Assembly (NCBI RefSeq): GCF_037975245.1
Contig: NC_092574.1
Coordinates: forward strand, 14,467,213-14,531,212
Direction of reading: 5' to 3'
DNA: 64,000 nt
Source: Apostichopus japonicus
Taxonomy: Eukaryota; Echinodermata; Holothuroidea; Aspidochirotida; Stichopodidae
Program-made: the position numbers and the translations under genes
Shown: piece by piece, positions 62,501 through 64,000 of the stretch
Layout: every line of letters starts with the position of its first letter
Position numbering within the stretch: position 1 is the first letter of the stretch
Notes under the pieces: generated by a model
Told to the model about the DNA's origin: nothing
Database searches by the model: none
The model's input: only the letters and a program-made list of their open reading frames with translations

Positions 62501-64000
62501 TTTTAGTACTTTACATTCTTAAACAAATCATTTTCAGTGATCAATAAGAAATGTAAAAAGCTGGTATTTTTGTTTAAATTTTGGCAGCAACATTATTGTA
62601 TTTTTTGGGTTGTCCATTAATTTCAAATGTGGTTGTGTTTTGTTTTGTTCCTCAGCATCAGTTTGCAGTGTGTAATGATAACCAGAGAGCAGTCTACTGC
62701 ATGGTCAGCAGTGGCTGGGGTGTATGGGTGTCCCTACAGAGCAGCGCAGTGGTGCGGTTATTCCATGCAACCACCTATGAAAATCTCTGTAATGTAGATG
62801 TCACCCAGACGGTCCATAAAATGCTAGCTGGTAAGTTGTCTTATTATTGGTCTTGTATGTTGGTAGTAAAGGTTGTAACTATAATAGAAAGTGCTCTGGT
62901 CAGCCCGCTATAACCTATCAAAAGTCTGGCGCTATGTTAGCACTCAAAAGGATAGTACCTTGTGAGTATTCGATATGGAAAAATAGTCCAATGTTACAGT
63001 TAAAAGTTGAAATCTATCAGTTGTATAAATATCACTACTAAAAGTGTCATAACCCAATCCGAGCACTTCCCTTACAAGTGTTCAAATTTGTGTTTTACTT
63101 AAATGGCTTGTTGAATGTTTTGTATGAAGGCAGTTTTCCCTGTTTCTCTGTTTGGTTCCTGTAGAGAGGGGGGGTTCTGCTGAAATGTAGATCAAGTTTT
63201 CAATTAACCTGAGGGATAGCAATACCAACTTTAGCCAGAGGGTTATATGGTAGGTTAGACCTAAGTACAATTGAGTGCAGCACCCATGTCCAGTGAGTGC
63301 TCTGACAATTGAGTGCAGCACCAGAGTGAGTGCAGCACCAATGTCCATAGAGGGATATCTAAAGTATGAAGTAGAAACATGATAATTATCTAAACAATTG
63401 TCAAGAGAAGGCTTGATGTAAGTCATTGTTTATCCATTGTCATCACTGGCAGGAGTTTAATATTTAAGCATAGTATGACTAAATATAAACTAATAGTAGC
63501 CTTGCTTGTGCTGCCTACTTAAATGTTAATCTTGGTATCATTTGCTAAAGAAGATGAGATGAAACAATTAAAGTCCCTGAGTTCAACCAATTGTTGTCAT
63601 TAGTCCAAAACCCTTTAATGATATTTCTGAACAATAAAGCTTCTTCATTTCCCCCATTCTGCACATTTCTCATAGGATCCGATGCTATCATTCGCCAACA
63701 CAAAGCCGCCTGCCTGAGAATCACAGCATTGCTAGTGTGCAGAGACCTACTGTGGATGGGGACAAGTGCTGGAGTGGTCCTGACTCTTCCAATGCCAAAA
63801 CTTGGTCTCGGCTCAACCACCTTGAAGGAGTCGCCGACAGCGACCGGTTCCAATCAAGGTCACACAGGTCACGTCCGTTTCTTGACCTTTGTCGACCTCA
63901 ACAATGCCTTCTCCAACAACAACAACACCAGCAAACGGATCACCTTGCCAAATGCAGCGGACAGGGTGAACGAGAACTTAGCCGACGTAGCGGTGACAAA
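17427..64000 (+). CDS. ARHGEF17: ARHGEF17-like Rho guanine nucleotide exchange factor, 16 exons joined, partial at both ends
   Basis: Seen: 16 exons with GT-AG borders and consistent phase join into one frame of about 872 codons. In order they give a DH domain (residues 1 to about 210), a PH-like segment (about 232-285), a helical linker, a block with MKTRSGMQFSC and VWVCNSDGYVGQVCLL, a proline-rich and acidic-serine linker, and a WD40-like propeller with WLGTED, LWCGCQN and GTSAGVVLTLP. Known of the family: ARHGEF17 (TEM4) activates RhoA-type GTPases through its DH domain, acts on actin and cell junctions, and its C-terminal propeller-like region has been linked to Mps1 at kinetochores. The family has a long N-terminal region that is not found here and probably lies upstream. 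The identification rests on remembered family motifs, not a search. ARHGEF10 is the nearest alternative, but the MKTRSGMQFSC and CNSDGYVGQVCLL blocks fit ARHGEF17. Introns run from 0.5 to 8.6 kb. Confidence 0.93.
17905..18740. repeat. ~297-bp tandem repeat, three diverged units
   Basis: The anchor ATTGACTG recurs at about 17970, 18268 and 18564, spaced 298 and 296 bp. Each unit has CTCATG...TGTAGGC near its start, ATTGACTG..GATAT.TGCCAAAA.T.ATGAC in the middle and GAGGTCAAAGGT near its end. The units are strongly diverged, so the array is old. Confidence 0.8.
18910..19110. mobile_element. Foldback element built from the recurrent terminal module
   Basis: 201 bp. The left end starts TATTTACTTCG, and the right end closes CTCGTAAATA. 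Arms 18928-18962 and 19059-19093 are perfect 35-bp inverted repeats. The right half is a complete reverse copy of the ~170-bp module seen at 8483, 16751 and 24516; the left half is a truncated forward copy. Non-coding. Confidence 0.8.
19133..19413. mobile_element. Second foldback element of the same family
   Basis: Starts TATTTACTTCG and ends GGTAAATA, with a reversed module on the right (TGTTAAAAGGTTACCAG, GTGCTAAGGTTG). AAACCAGTAAGTTTT occurs just after this copy and just after the previous one (about 19116 and 19418), so this copy and its flank look like a local tandem duplication. Confidence 0.75.
20333..20544. repeat. 22-bp AT-rich tandem array
   Basis: About eight recognisable units close to ATATATCCGCGTATTAATTC plus GA run from 20333 to 20544, some joined by short irregular insertions. 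Unit joints create the palindrome TTCGAATATA-like steps. CpG-containing variants (CCGCG) alternate with decayed ones (ACGCA, TGCATGG), as expected if CpGs mutate by deamination. Weaker AT-repeat sequence continues near 20795-20850. Confidence 0.75.
22207..22315. repeat. CAAGTC-rich cluster
   Basis: The hexamer CAAGTC occurs eight times in 109 bp, mostly as CTCAAGTC or GTCAAGTC, at irregular spacing. It is simple-sequence-like and non-coding. Confidence 0.75.
24516..25680 (+). mobile_element. Decayed larger element with the same terminal module
   Basis: 24516-24680 is a clear module copy. A T-rich leader follows to about 25150, then a GC-richer block (25160-25680) that reads like a broken coding region: around 25560-25680 the frame gives MTNLPILGEDLF then CFQKKLPEEVTRRET, with stop codons just upstream. 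I do not recognise the protein. The layout (terminal module, leader, gag-like block) would fit a DIRS-like or other retroelement, but that is inference. Confidence 0.5.
26123..26305 (+). CDS. ARHGEF17: ARHGEF17 exon: DH domain helices
   Basis: 183 bp, 61 codons, phase 0 at both ends. The acceptor is TTTCTTTCAG and the donor GTAAGT. The product starts RYQRPLK and continues through IVDSIFYKIPEILQNHETFL, a typical DH helix pattern (F..IPEIL..HE.FL). It corresponds to the family segment VDEIFDQIPELLEHHEQFL. Residues 27-87 of the joined protein. Confidence 0.94.
26306..27938 (+). other. Intron, 1.6 kb
   Basis: GT-AG intron within the DH coding region. I see AT-rich sequence and a short G-rich patch near 26975-26996, with no repeat or gene I can name. 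Confidence 0.85.
27939..28052 (+). CDS. ARHGEF17: ARHGEF17 exon: DH domain (CR2 region)
   Basis: 114 bp, 38 codons, phase 0 at both ends. The acceptor is ATCTTACAG and the donor GTAAGA. It encodes DAYTAFTNNFDHAKELI followed by AFIKFLE, matching the family's Y..Y..NF..A and AFLKFLE segments of the middle DH helices. Residues 88-125. A longer open frame runs into it from the intron side, but the strong acceptor and the homology start at 27939. Confidence 0.94.
28053..30007 (+). other. Intron, 2.0 kb
   Basis: GT-AG intron. Near its start a 10-bp perfect inverted repeat, TTGACCAGAG with CTCTGGTCAA, lies at about 28116-28145. Otherwise I see nothing. Confidence 0.85.
30008..30100 (+). CDS. ARHGEF17: ARHGEF17 exon: DH domain CR3
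   Basis: 93 bp, 31 codons, phase 0 at both ends. The acceptor is GTACTTAG and the donor GTAAAC. It holds the most conserved DH motif, here LIIQPVQRIPRYELLLK, conserved region 3 of Dbl proteins, which forms the long helix that packs against the bound GTPase. Residues 126-156. The diagnostic PVQRIPRYELLL string is intact, so the DH domain should be catalytically competent. Confidence 0.96.
30282..30762 (+). mobile_element. hAT-superfamily deletion derivative with a BED zinc-finger remnant
   Basis: 481 bp. Perfect 15-bp terminal inverted repeats (CAGGGTTGTCCAACC and its complement) are flanked by an exact 8-bp duplication GCCTAGTG at 30274-30281 and 30763-30770. CAGGG-type ends and 8-bp duplications are hallmarks of hAT cut-and-paste elements. 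The left end is GC-rich and repeats GTCCGGCCCGCC twice. Inside, from 30419, about 85 codons resemble the N-terminus of hAT transposases of the ZBED/GTF2IRD2-type group: CLIC then H-x4-H (BED finger, C-x2-C-x14-H-x4-H) and KEYNIKRHYNTKH. The catalytic core is missing, so this copy cannot move by itself. The intact duplication suggests a fairly recent insertion. Confidence 0.92.
30419..30680 (+). pseudogene. hAT transposase N-terminal fragment (BED finger)
   Basis: The open frame in the hAT derivative shows the zinc ligands C5, C8, H23 and H28 (counted from 30419), then a helical stretch LRIDRVNKLKQSI and FMISEAIAKKGK. That order is typical of the DNA-binding N-terminus of ZBED-like transposases. 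The frame stays open past 30680 through the element's right terminal repeat to 30877, but that part is not transposase. The RNase-H-like catalytic domain is absent. Whether the ATG at 30419 was the original start is unclear. Confidence 0.75.
32234..32458 (+). CDS. ARHGEF17: ARHGEF17 exon: last DH helix and DH-PH junction
   Basis: 225 bp, 75 codons, phase 0 at both ends. The acceptor is GACTTTAG and the donor GTAAGA. The product opens DLIDNTPPEHEDIESLNMAL, matching the family DLLKHTPEDHPDHPLLLDA, then has a long charged helix and ends near RKFVRQYAITEM. Residues 157-231. The exon is clearly more GC-rich than the introns around it. Confidence 0.94.
33243..33520 (+). mobile_element. tRNA-derived SINE (Leu/Ser-tRNA-like head)
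   Basis: The head TGGCCGAGTGGGTAAAGGC (from 33251) is a pol III box A of the Leu/Ser-tRNA type, and GGTTCGGGTCC (33307-33317) is a box B about 40 bp after box A ends. The segment between them does not fold as a normal anticodon arm with a matched acceptor stem, so it is not a functional tRNA gene. A non-tRNA body runs to about 33520 and ends in AT-rich trinucleotide-like sequence. The 3' border and target duplication are not clear. Confidence 0.8.
33708..33928. repeat. 113-bp tandem duplication with an internal minirepeat
   Basis: Both units start ACCATTAACATT and share TTTGAGGCATTAGAGGGCAT, GTTATGTTCA and CACTGATAATGAGTCA, ending TTTGCTCT. Inside each, GGCATTAGAGG-type 10-11-mers are repeated and have expanded differently. 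Confidence 0.88.
34611..34830. mobile_element. Degraded foldback element of the same family
   Basis: The left end ATTTACTTCACTTCCTGGCT and the right half (AGTGCTAAGTTGTGAGGAG, then CATGTAAGC) match the recurrent module in forward and reverse orientation, with many substitutions. Confidence 0.6.
38595..38873. mobile_element. MITE-like element with TATAGC ends
   Basis: About 279 bp. The left end TATAGCATGCTATA followed by GAAAAGTTTCT is matched in inverted form at the right end, AGAAACTTTTC then TATAGCGTGCTATA. The terminal 14-mer is itself a palindrome on the left. The interior is AT-rich and non-coding. The TATA-type ends hint at a TA-targeting family, but I cannot assign one. Confidence 0.65.
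40657..40717 (+). repeat. Polypyrimidine tract
   Basis: About 61 nt almost all C and T, interrupted only by single A bases. It lies about 350 bp upstream of the PH-exon acceptor, too far to be its own pyrimidine tract. Confidence 0.8.
41066..41172 (+). CDS. ARHGEF17: ARHGEF17 exon: first strands of the PH-like domain
   Basis: 107 bp, entering in phase 0 and leaving 2 nt of a split codon. It encodes KGGKKERCLFLFSDMIICAS then KRRSGGLRR, matching the family GGKKDRSLFLFTDLIVCTTLKRKSGSLRR. The acceptor is a tandem CAGCAG. Taking the first AG puts one extra Gln in front of KGG; the second AG gives a start at 41069. Either keeps the frame. The donor is GTAAGT at 41173, two bases after a decoy GTGTAA; the 41173 site is chosen because it gives the phase the next exon needs. 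Confidence 0.92.
41173..42885 (+). other. Intron, 1.7 kb
   Basis: GT-AG intron in the PH-like coding region. A degraded copy of the recurrent terminal module lies at about 42038-42170. Otherwise AT-rich, with nothing recognised. Confidence 0.85.
42038..42170 (+). mobile_element. Degraded copy of the recurrent terminal module
   Basis: AATTACTTCACCCCTCCC, CCACAACTGTAAC and TACCATGTCTAAAGCACTAG fit the module order with many changes. Confidence 0.45.
42886..43075 (+). CDS. ARHGEF17: ARHGEF17 exon: PH-like domain and linker helix
   Basis: 190 bp. The first base completes the codon left by the previous exon, and the exon ends in phase 0. The acceptor is ATCTTTCAG and the donor GTAAGA. The product contains ASKYKVAWKVHIEDVEILK, matching the family ASKYKMLWKLPLEDADIIK, then a coiled, charged helix (QERDLGRLEEDLAILNRI). 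Residues 267-330. Confidence 0.93.
43076..45884 (+). other. Intron, 2.8 kb
   Basis: GT-AG intron. A short CAT run lies near 44923-44934. I see no repeat copies or coding segments beyond chance open frames. Confidence 0.85.
45885..46006 (+). CDS. ARHGEF17: ARHGEF17 exon: linker after the PH-like domain
   Basis: 122 bp, entering in phase 0 and leaving TC of a split Ser codon. The acceptor is TATTGGCAG and the donor GTGAGT. The product LDETLKELIDSVSKKI then HQALASLPISPLNKVEL fits the family segment LDDALRDLSAAMHRDL...KQAL..LSFPPTKLEL. Residues 331-371. Confidence 0.9.
46800..49680. repeat. Degenerate repeat complex in the 5.7-kb intron
   Basis: Short modules recur in loose order: CGTATGTCCGATTTAGTTCA with ACTTGGTATGGTGATG (47228, 48540, 48839), GTCATACTTGGTAGATAGA (47620, 48711), CTCATGAATATTAAT-type and GCTTGTAAACATG-type lines. 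Between 48910 and 49680 they are replaced by GGGCCCAAA / TTTGGGCC-rich modules. It reads as a nested, decayed minisatellite. Confidence 0.75.
47575..48350 (+). repeat. Long direct repeat, copy 1
   Basis: Matches 49728-50640 in order: GTTGGTAGAGGTCAA-type, TAACTCCAAAATTAAAGCTA, AATTCTCCAATGGTAT, AACATAGTTTGGTCAAATTC, CTGATTCCTG, CATTAGTCAATAGATA and CACTATGAATATGTTTAGGC. The copies are about 2.15 kb apart, with copy 1 shorter by internal deletions. Confidence 0.85.
49728..50640 (+). repeat. Long direct repeat, copy 2
   Basis: The longer copy of the same unit. It retains the segment around CACATAGGAAGACTGTTCTT and AGTCAGATAGTTATTTTGCA that is reduced in copy 1 but present in the copy at the left edge of the window. 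Confidence 0.85.
51713..51804 (+). CDS. ARHGEF17: ARHGEF17 exon: end of the PH-like/linker segment
   Basis: 92 bp, phase 2 in and 1 nt carried out. The acceptor is TGCTCCCAG and the donor GTGAGG. It encodes EGIDTFVIFFHNTESRVSFE then ADAKKKL, matching the family EGTDSYIFEFPHPDARLGFEQ..DEAKRKL. Residues 371-402. It is a short exon isolated between introns of 5.7 and 1.8 kb, but both phases and the homology agree. Confidence 0.91.
51805..53566 (+). other. Intron, 1.8 kb
   Basis: GT-AG intron. A G-rich run followed by GGAGAG repeats lies at about 53211-53250. Open frames on both strands at 52126-52415 overlap each other and match nothing I know. Otherwise nothing. Confidence 0.85.
53567..53846 (+). 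CDS. ARHGEF17: ARHGEF17 exon: MKTRSGMQFSC block
   Basis: 280 bp, phase 1 in and phase 2 out. The acceptor is TATTTTACAG and the donor GTAAGC. It carries the most ARHGEF17-specific stretches in the window: IPIMKTRSGMQFSCASPSL, EVWVCNSDGYVGQVCLLNL and CSARILCIAAVPG. These begin the C-terminal propeller-like part of the family protein. Residues 402-495. It is the largest complete exon here. Confidence 0.96.
54507..56381. mobile_element. hAT-like element with CAGGGTTCGTAC ends
   Basis: 1,875 bp. The ends CAGGGTTCGTAC and GTACGAACCCTG are perfect 12-bp inverted repeats. The 6-bp ATACAT stands directly outside both ends, shorter than the usual 8-bp hAT duplication. Both subterminal zones are rich in GTGCTTGAAAA-type repeats. 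The left interior holds a ~245-bp direct repeat (about 54871-55330), and an inverted pair AAATCCTACC / GGTAGGATTT lies near 55938-55993. I see no transposase, so it is non-autonomous or heavily decayed. Confidence 0.75.
54871..55330. repeat. ~245-bp tandem duplication inside the CAGGGTTCGTAC element
   Basis: Two units start at ATGGTAGCC near 54871 and 55116. Each carries TTCGACCACAT, CACACTAAGTCAATGGGAAA and CATCGGTTTG, and each ends near GCGTAGCTTTGTTTACA. A half-period echo exists too, because AGCCTAAC and AGTCAA..GGAAA occur twice per unit, so the 245-bp unit is itself an older duplication. Confidence 0.75.
57159..57388 (+). CDS. ARHGEF17: ARHGEF17 exon: proline-rich and acidic-serine linker
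   Basis: 230 bp, phase 2 in and 1 nt out. The acceptor is CTTTTTGTAG. The donor GTGTGT is weak, and the open frame runs on to about 57444. Residues 495-572 include a KPPPRPPPQAP stretch (an SH3-ligand-like motif) and IMAFDSDDSEDEDMKTQD, which corresponds to the vertebrate VPFDSDSDDE segment. The region is low-complexity, probably disordered, and rich in Ser/Asp/Glu, with casein-kinase-2-like sites. The next exon requires the 57388 end. Confidence 0.88.
57389..57899 (+). other. Intron, 0.5 kb
   Basis: The shortest intron, starting with the weak donor GTGTGT. Its middle has a G-rich run (57739-57764) made of three long G blocks. Confidence 0.82.
57739..57764 (+). repeat. G-rich run, possible quadruplex
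   Basis: G blocks of about 10, 6 and 5 bases separated by TTT and T, in the short intron with the weak GTGTGT donor. Confidence 0.75.
57900..57999 (+). CDS. ARHGEF17: ARHGEF17 exon: entry to the WD40-like propeller
   Basis: 100 bp, phase 1 in and 2 nt out. The acceptor is TTTATTTAG and the donor GTAATA. It encodes an acidic stretch and then QPTMWLGTEDC, matching the family VWLGTEDG, a propeller blade signature. Residues 572-605. The split Cys/Trp-region codon is completed by the first base of the next exon. Confidence 0.92.
58000..59598 (+). other. Intron, 1.6 kb
   Basis: GT-AG intron between propeller exons. AT-rich; no repeat or gene recognised. Confidence 0.85.
59599..59753 (+). CDS. ARHGEF17: ARHGEF17 exon: WD40-like propeller blades
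   Basis: 155 bp, phase 2 in and 1 nt out. The acceptor is TTTTGAACAG and the donor GTATGA. It encodes IHVYQCTDNLRTKKSRAK then AVQCILYFDNKVFVALANGD and LTVYKREPG. This matches the family's VHVYQSSD and CILYLNNQVFVSLANGELVVYQRE. Residues 605-657. Confidence 0.95.
59754..60510 (+). other. Intron, 0.76 kb
   Basis: GT-AG intron between propeller exons. Includes a T-run near 60322-60336. Nothing else seen. Confidence 0.85.
60511..60659 (+). CDS. ARHGEF17: ARHGEF17 exon: WD40-like propeller blades
   Basis: 149 bp, phase 1 in and phase 0 out. The acceptor is ATCTCACCAG and the donor GTAAGA. It encodes SWDTTNPMTVTLGSSTSPIT then RMVAVRGKLWCGCQNSILIV, matching the family VTLGTQGSPITKMVSVGGRLWCGCQNRVLVL. 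Residues 657-706. Confidence 0.95.
60660..62655 (+). other. Intron, 2.0 kb
   Basis: GT-AG intron. Holds a poly-C run (about 61648-61669) and a GA microsatellite (about 61796-61823). Nothing else seen. Confidence 0.85.
61796..61823 (+). repeat. GA microsatellite
   Basis: GAGAGAGAGAGAGAGAGG then GGAGAGAGAAAG. Ordinary simple sequence. Confidence 0.85.
62656..62830 (+). CDS. ARHGEF17: ARHGEF17 exon: WD40-like propeller blades
   Basis: 175 bp, phase 0 in and 1 nt out. The acceptor is TGTTCCTCAG and the donor GTAAGT. It encodes AVYCMVSSGWGVWVSLQSS, then LFHATTYENL and VDVTQTVHKMLAG, matching the family V.CMV.S.LGVWV.L..SA and VDVTPPVHRMLAG. Residues 707-765. Confidence 0.95.
62831..63675 (+). 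other. Intron, 0.85 kb
   Basis: GT-AG intron before the last exon. A GAGTGCAGCACC motif appears three times at about 63272-63332, once as a close tandem pair. Nothing else seen. Confidence 0.85.
63676..64000 (+). CDS. ARHGEF17: ARHGEF17 exon: propeller end, cut by the window edge
   Basis: At least 325 bp. The acceptor is TTTCTCATAG, with phase 1 in, and the frame is open to the right edge. It encodes SDAIIRQHKAACLRITALLV, then LLWMGTSAGVVLTLPMP and QGHTGHVRFLTF, near-identical to the family. A later stretch has an Asn run (SNNNNTS) in a loop that varies in length in the family. Residues 765-872 so far. The vertebrate protein continues about 100 residues further, so the stop lies outside. Confidence 0.95.

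Noticed and set aside
63545-63853. 102-codon minus-strand frame
   Set aside because: Antisense shadow of the last exon, which has clear homology on the plus strand.
1-64000. Bacterial or phage features such as operons, CRISPR arrays, ribosome binding sites
   Set aside because: The sequence is an intron-rich animal locus; the tandem arrays have no spacer-repeat layout and there are no compact coding blocks.

Overview
This window is animal nuclear DNA: AT-rich, with GT-AG introns, dispersed transposon remnants, degenerate tandem repeats and a tRNA-derived SINE. The repeat style (several small hAT-type elements, recurring foldbacks, a Leu/Ser-tRNA-like SINE) suggests a marine invertebrate, perhaps an echinoderm or another invertebrate deuterostome. 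That placement is inference and weak. The gene itself shows only that the organism is a metazoan.

The one gene I can support lies on the + strand and fills positions 17427 to the right edge. It is the downstream part of an ARHGEF17 (TEM4 / p164-RhoGEF) orthologue. I could place 16 coding exons with matching reading phases throughout, giving about 872 codons that break off inside the last exon at 64000. Exons at 17427-32458 encode the Dbl-homology (DH) domain, which loads GTP on Rho GTPases. Exons at 41066-46006 encode the PH-like segment and a helical linker. Exons at 51713-57388 run from the end of that segment into the start of the propeller-like region, plus a proline-rich and acidic-serine linker. 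Exons at 57900-64000 encode most of the C-terminal WD40-like beta-propeller. The start codon and the N-terminal region known from vertebrate orthologues are not recognised and probably lie left of the window. The 3' end lies to the right.

Region by region: 1-17426 has no confident exon (a weak candidate pair lies at 3.6-3.9 kb) and holds repeats, including a 314-bp hAT-like element (9851-10164) and a long hairpin (14982-15147). The first 8.6-kb intron (17505-26122) holds a ~297-bp tandem array, two palindromic foldback elements, a 22-bp satellite-like array and a decayed larger element. A 481-bp hAT derivative with an exact 8-bp target duplication sits at 30282-30762. The second 8.6-kb intron (32459-41065) holds a SINE, a 113-bp tandem duplication, a foldback and a MITE. 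The 5.7-kb intron at 46007-51712 is largely one repeat complex, also found at 1-720. A 1.9-kb hAT-like element lies at 54507-56381. I found no tRNA or rRNA gene, CRISPR array or prokaryotic feature, and no convincing gene on the minus strand.

The most unusual item is a ~170-bp terminal module seen about a dozen times, alone, head-to-head as a foldback, or next to decayed coding-like DNA. It looks like the inverted terminal repeat of a mobile element I do not recognise. I see no new multi-gene system here.
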